8,648 nt of DNA from Caryophanales bacterium (lineage in GTDB: Bacteria; Bacillota_I; Bacilli_A; RFN20; CAG-826): positions 1 through 8,648 of the forward strand of contig JAEEHE010000090.1 of assembly GCA_016280685.1 (NCBI GenBank), given 5' to 3'. A program made the translations under genes and the position numbers. Shown here piece by piece: positions 7,218 to 8,648 of this stretch. Below the pieces are notes generated by a model. The model made no database searches. It saw nothing but the letters and a program-made list of their open reading frames with translations, and was not told where the DNA came from. Position 1 is the first letter of the stretch; every line of letters starts with the position of its first letter.

Positions 7218-8648
7218 ATGAGAAAGAATTTATTATCGTTATTCATTTTAAGCAGCGTTATTTTAACTGGCTGCAACACTTCCCAAGTTTCCGGTGAACT
7301 TGTTTTGGAAGATGATTTTCAAACTAGCTATGAATTAAGCAATGAATATATCACTTTTCCCTCCGCTCATCTGGAAGATAATGGTGAAATCACATCTTTT
7401 GATGTGAAATATACGGTAATAAATAAAAATACCAAAGAGAGTAAAACTAGTAAATATTCTTCTTTCAAATTAGGTGTTGGGTCTTATGAATTTAAATATG
7501 AATCTAACGGAAAGAGAATTGTTAAGCAATTTATCGTTAGTGACACAATCGCTCCTAAAATTGAATTCGCTGGTATTCCTACAGATTTATATATCCAGAT
7601 GATTGAAAGACCAGATGGGGCGAACTTACCTTCTTTAAAGATCACTGACTTAAGTGAAATAAATGAAGATAAAACCATCAGAAAATTATTTTTTAACGAT
7701 GAAGAAATCCCCTTTAATGATGTTATGGATACATATTCTATTAGAGGATATGGTAGTTATCGATATTATGTAGAAGCTGAAGACATCTATGGTAATAAAG
7801 AATCCCATAGTTGCTCTTGGTTTATCAAAGATAATGAATATGTTCCTCAATATATTGAAGATGGTTTAATCGCAGATTTTAATGAACTTGGATATACCAA
7901 CCTCATTCATACTTGCCAGATTAATGATTATTATTATGTCTCCACACTTCATGAAAATTTCTTAGAAGAAAAAGAAGATTCTAAAGGTATAAAAGAGAAT
8001 GGTGTATTTGAAATCAGCGGAGGATTTAATATTGGAAGTCCTTATGGTAAAACCGCTTCCTTTACTTTTGATATTCCCTCTAGCAAAGTCTTTCAATACG
8101 AAGATTTAGTGAATAAATATTTAGCATTAAGAGTCATGATTGATAATGGTGGAGCTTCTTCTTTAAAATCATCAGTTACCTTATTTGGCAATATTCCAGA
8201 ATCGGATGGTTTTGGAATGAAACCTCTGATGATTAATAAAAGTGTAAAGGTCGGTGAATGGAACACCATTTATATCGATGCATATAATGCAGCGAGATTA
8301 GGTATTTTTAAAGATTCCACACATGACAATGGTCCTGATGCGACATTTGTTAATGGTGATAGAACCTATTTCAACACTATTAGGGGTGATTGTTTATCAC
8401 TGAGTTTAGGCGTGGTTGATGAATCATCAAATGATATCAACAACAAGTTCCATTTCTATATCGATAGTGTTGCTTTAGCAAATACTGTTTTATCAGAACC
8501 ATTATTAACAGTTGATGATGATAAATTAAGTTGGGAACCCGTTAGTGGCGCGACTGGATATTTAGTTAATATCAACGGTGATGCTTCGATAACGACAAAT
8601 AACGAGATTAACATACCATCTCAAGGTACTGGCTATATCAAAGTAAAA
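7218..8648 (+). CDS. Lipoprotein with Ig-like, carbohydrate-binding-like and FN3-like regions (partial)
   Basis: An open frame from ATG 7218 runs off the right edge after 477 codons without a stop, 2 bases after the binding-protein stop codon. GGGA (7207-7210) is a weak ribosome site. The signal peptide ends in lipobox LTGC (C19). Regions seen: an Ig-like beta segment (about 25-108) ending VKQFIVSDT; a second Ig-like segment starting IAPKIEF (about 111-205) with the typical YVEAEDIYGNKE turn; a larger beta-rich region (about 215-423) ending KFHFYIDSVALAN, like the last strand of jelly-roll carbohydrate-binding modules; and the start of an FN3-like repeat (about 425-477) with LSWEPVSGATGYLVNIN. 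No catalytic motif is visible in this part. It is probably a surface scaffold or glycan-binding protein serving the transporter. An enzyme domain may lie beyond the edge. The domain calls rest on pattern recognition only. Confidence 0.75.
   Translation, partial: MRKNLLSLFILSSVILTGCNTSQVSGELVLEDDFQTSYELSNEYITFPSAHLEDNGEITSFDVKYTVINKNTKESKTSKYSSFKLGVGSYEFKYESNGKRIVKQFIVSDTIAPKIEFAGIPTDLYIQMIERPDGANLPSLKITDLSEINEDKTIRKLFFNDEEIPFNDVMDTYSIRGYGSYRYYVEAEDIYGNKESHSCSWFIKDNEYVPQYIEDGLIADFNELGYTNLIHTCQINDYYYVSTLHENFLEEKEDSKGIKENGVFEISGGFNIGSPYGKTASFTFDIPSSKVFQYEDLVNKYLALRVMIDNGGASSLKSSVTLFGNIPESDGFGMKPLMINKSVKVGEWNTIYIDAYNAARLGIFKDSTHDNGPDATFVNGDRTYFNTIRGDCLSLSLGVVDESSNDINNKFHFYIDSVALANTVLSEPLLTVDDDKLSWEPVSGATGYLVNINGDASITTNNEINIPSQGTGYIKVK

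Noticed and set aside
7484..7678. 64-residue minus-strand frame under the last gene
   Set aside because: It is opposite a long open plus-strand frame with a lipobox and Ig-like domains, and has no independent evidence.

Overview
The window is visibly A+T-rich, favours TTA for leucine, and reads cleanly with the standard bacterial code: every tryptophan is TGG and the seven visible stop codons are TAA or TAG. Lipobox-type lipoproteins, a GGAGGTGA Shine-Dalgarno and paired sugar-type ABC permeases without their own ATPase suggest a low-GC Firmicute of the Bacilli/Tenericutes-like kind. The taxon is an inference from composition and gene style; no marker gene settles it.

Layout, all on the plus strand. 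Positions 1-276 hold the C-terminal end of a DnaB/RecA-fold ATPase-like protein, closed by a clear intrinsic terminator. Next come a membrane-anchored calcineurin-like metallophosphoesterase (318-1352) and a beta-phosphoglucomutase-like HAD hydrolase (1360-2025), almost touching. A gap of about 184 bases (2026-2209) follows, the likeliest place for the promoter of the next unit.

From 2210 to the right edge lies a tightly packed operon: a lipoprotein with features of a TIM-barrel glycoside hydrolase (2210-3697), two ABC sugar-transporter permeases (3701-4684 and 4684-5571), a large solute-binding lipoprotein (5575-7215), and a lipoprotein with Ig-like, carbohydrate-binding-like and FN3-like regions (7218 to beyond 8648). 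Gaps are 4 bases or less, with one TAATG overlap.

Taken together, the operon looks like a surface glycan or oligosaccharide capture, trimming and import system. The two non-transporter lipoproteins would bind or cut substrate at the cell surface, the binding protein would deliver product to the permease pair, and an ATPase encoded elsewhere would power uptake. The substrate cannot be read from the sequence. The least familiar parts are the hydrolase-like lipoprotein and the Ig/CBM-like lipoprotein. No RNA genes, mobile elements, CRISPR arrays or large repeats were seen.
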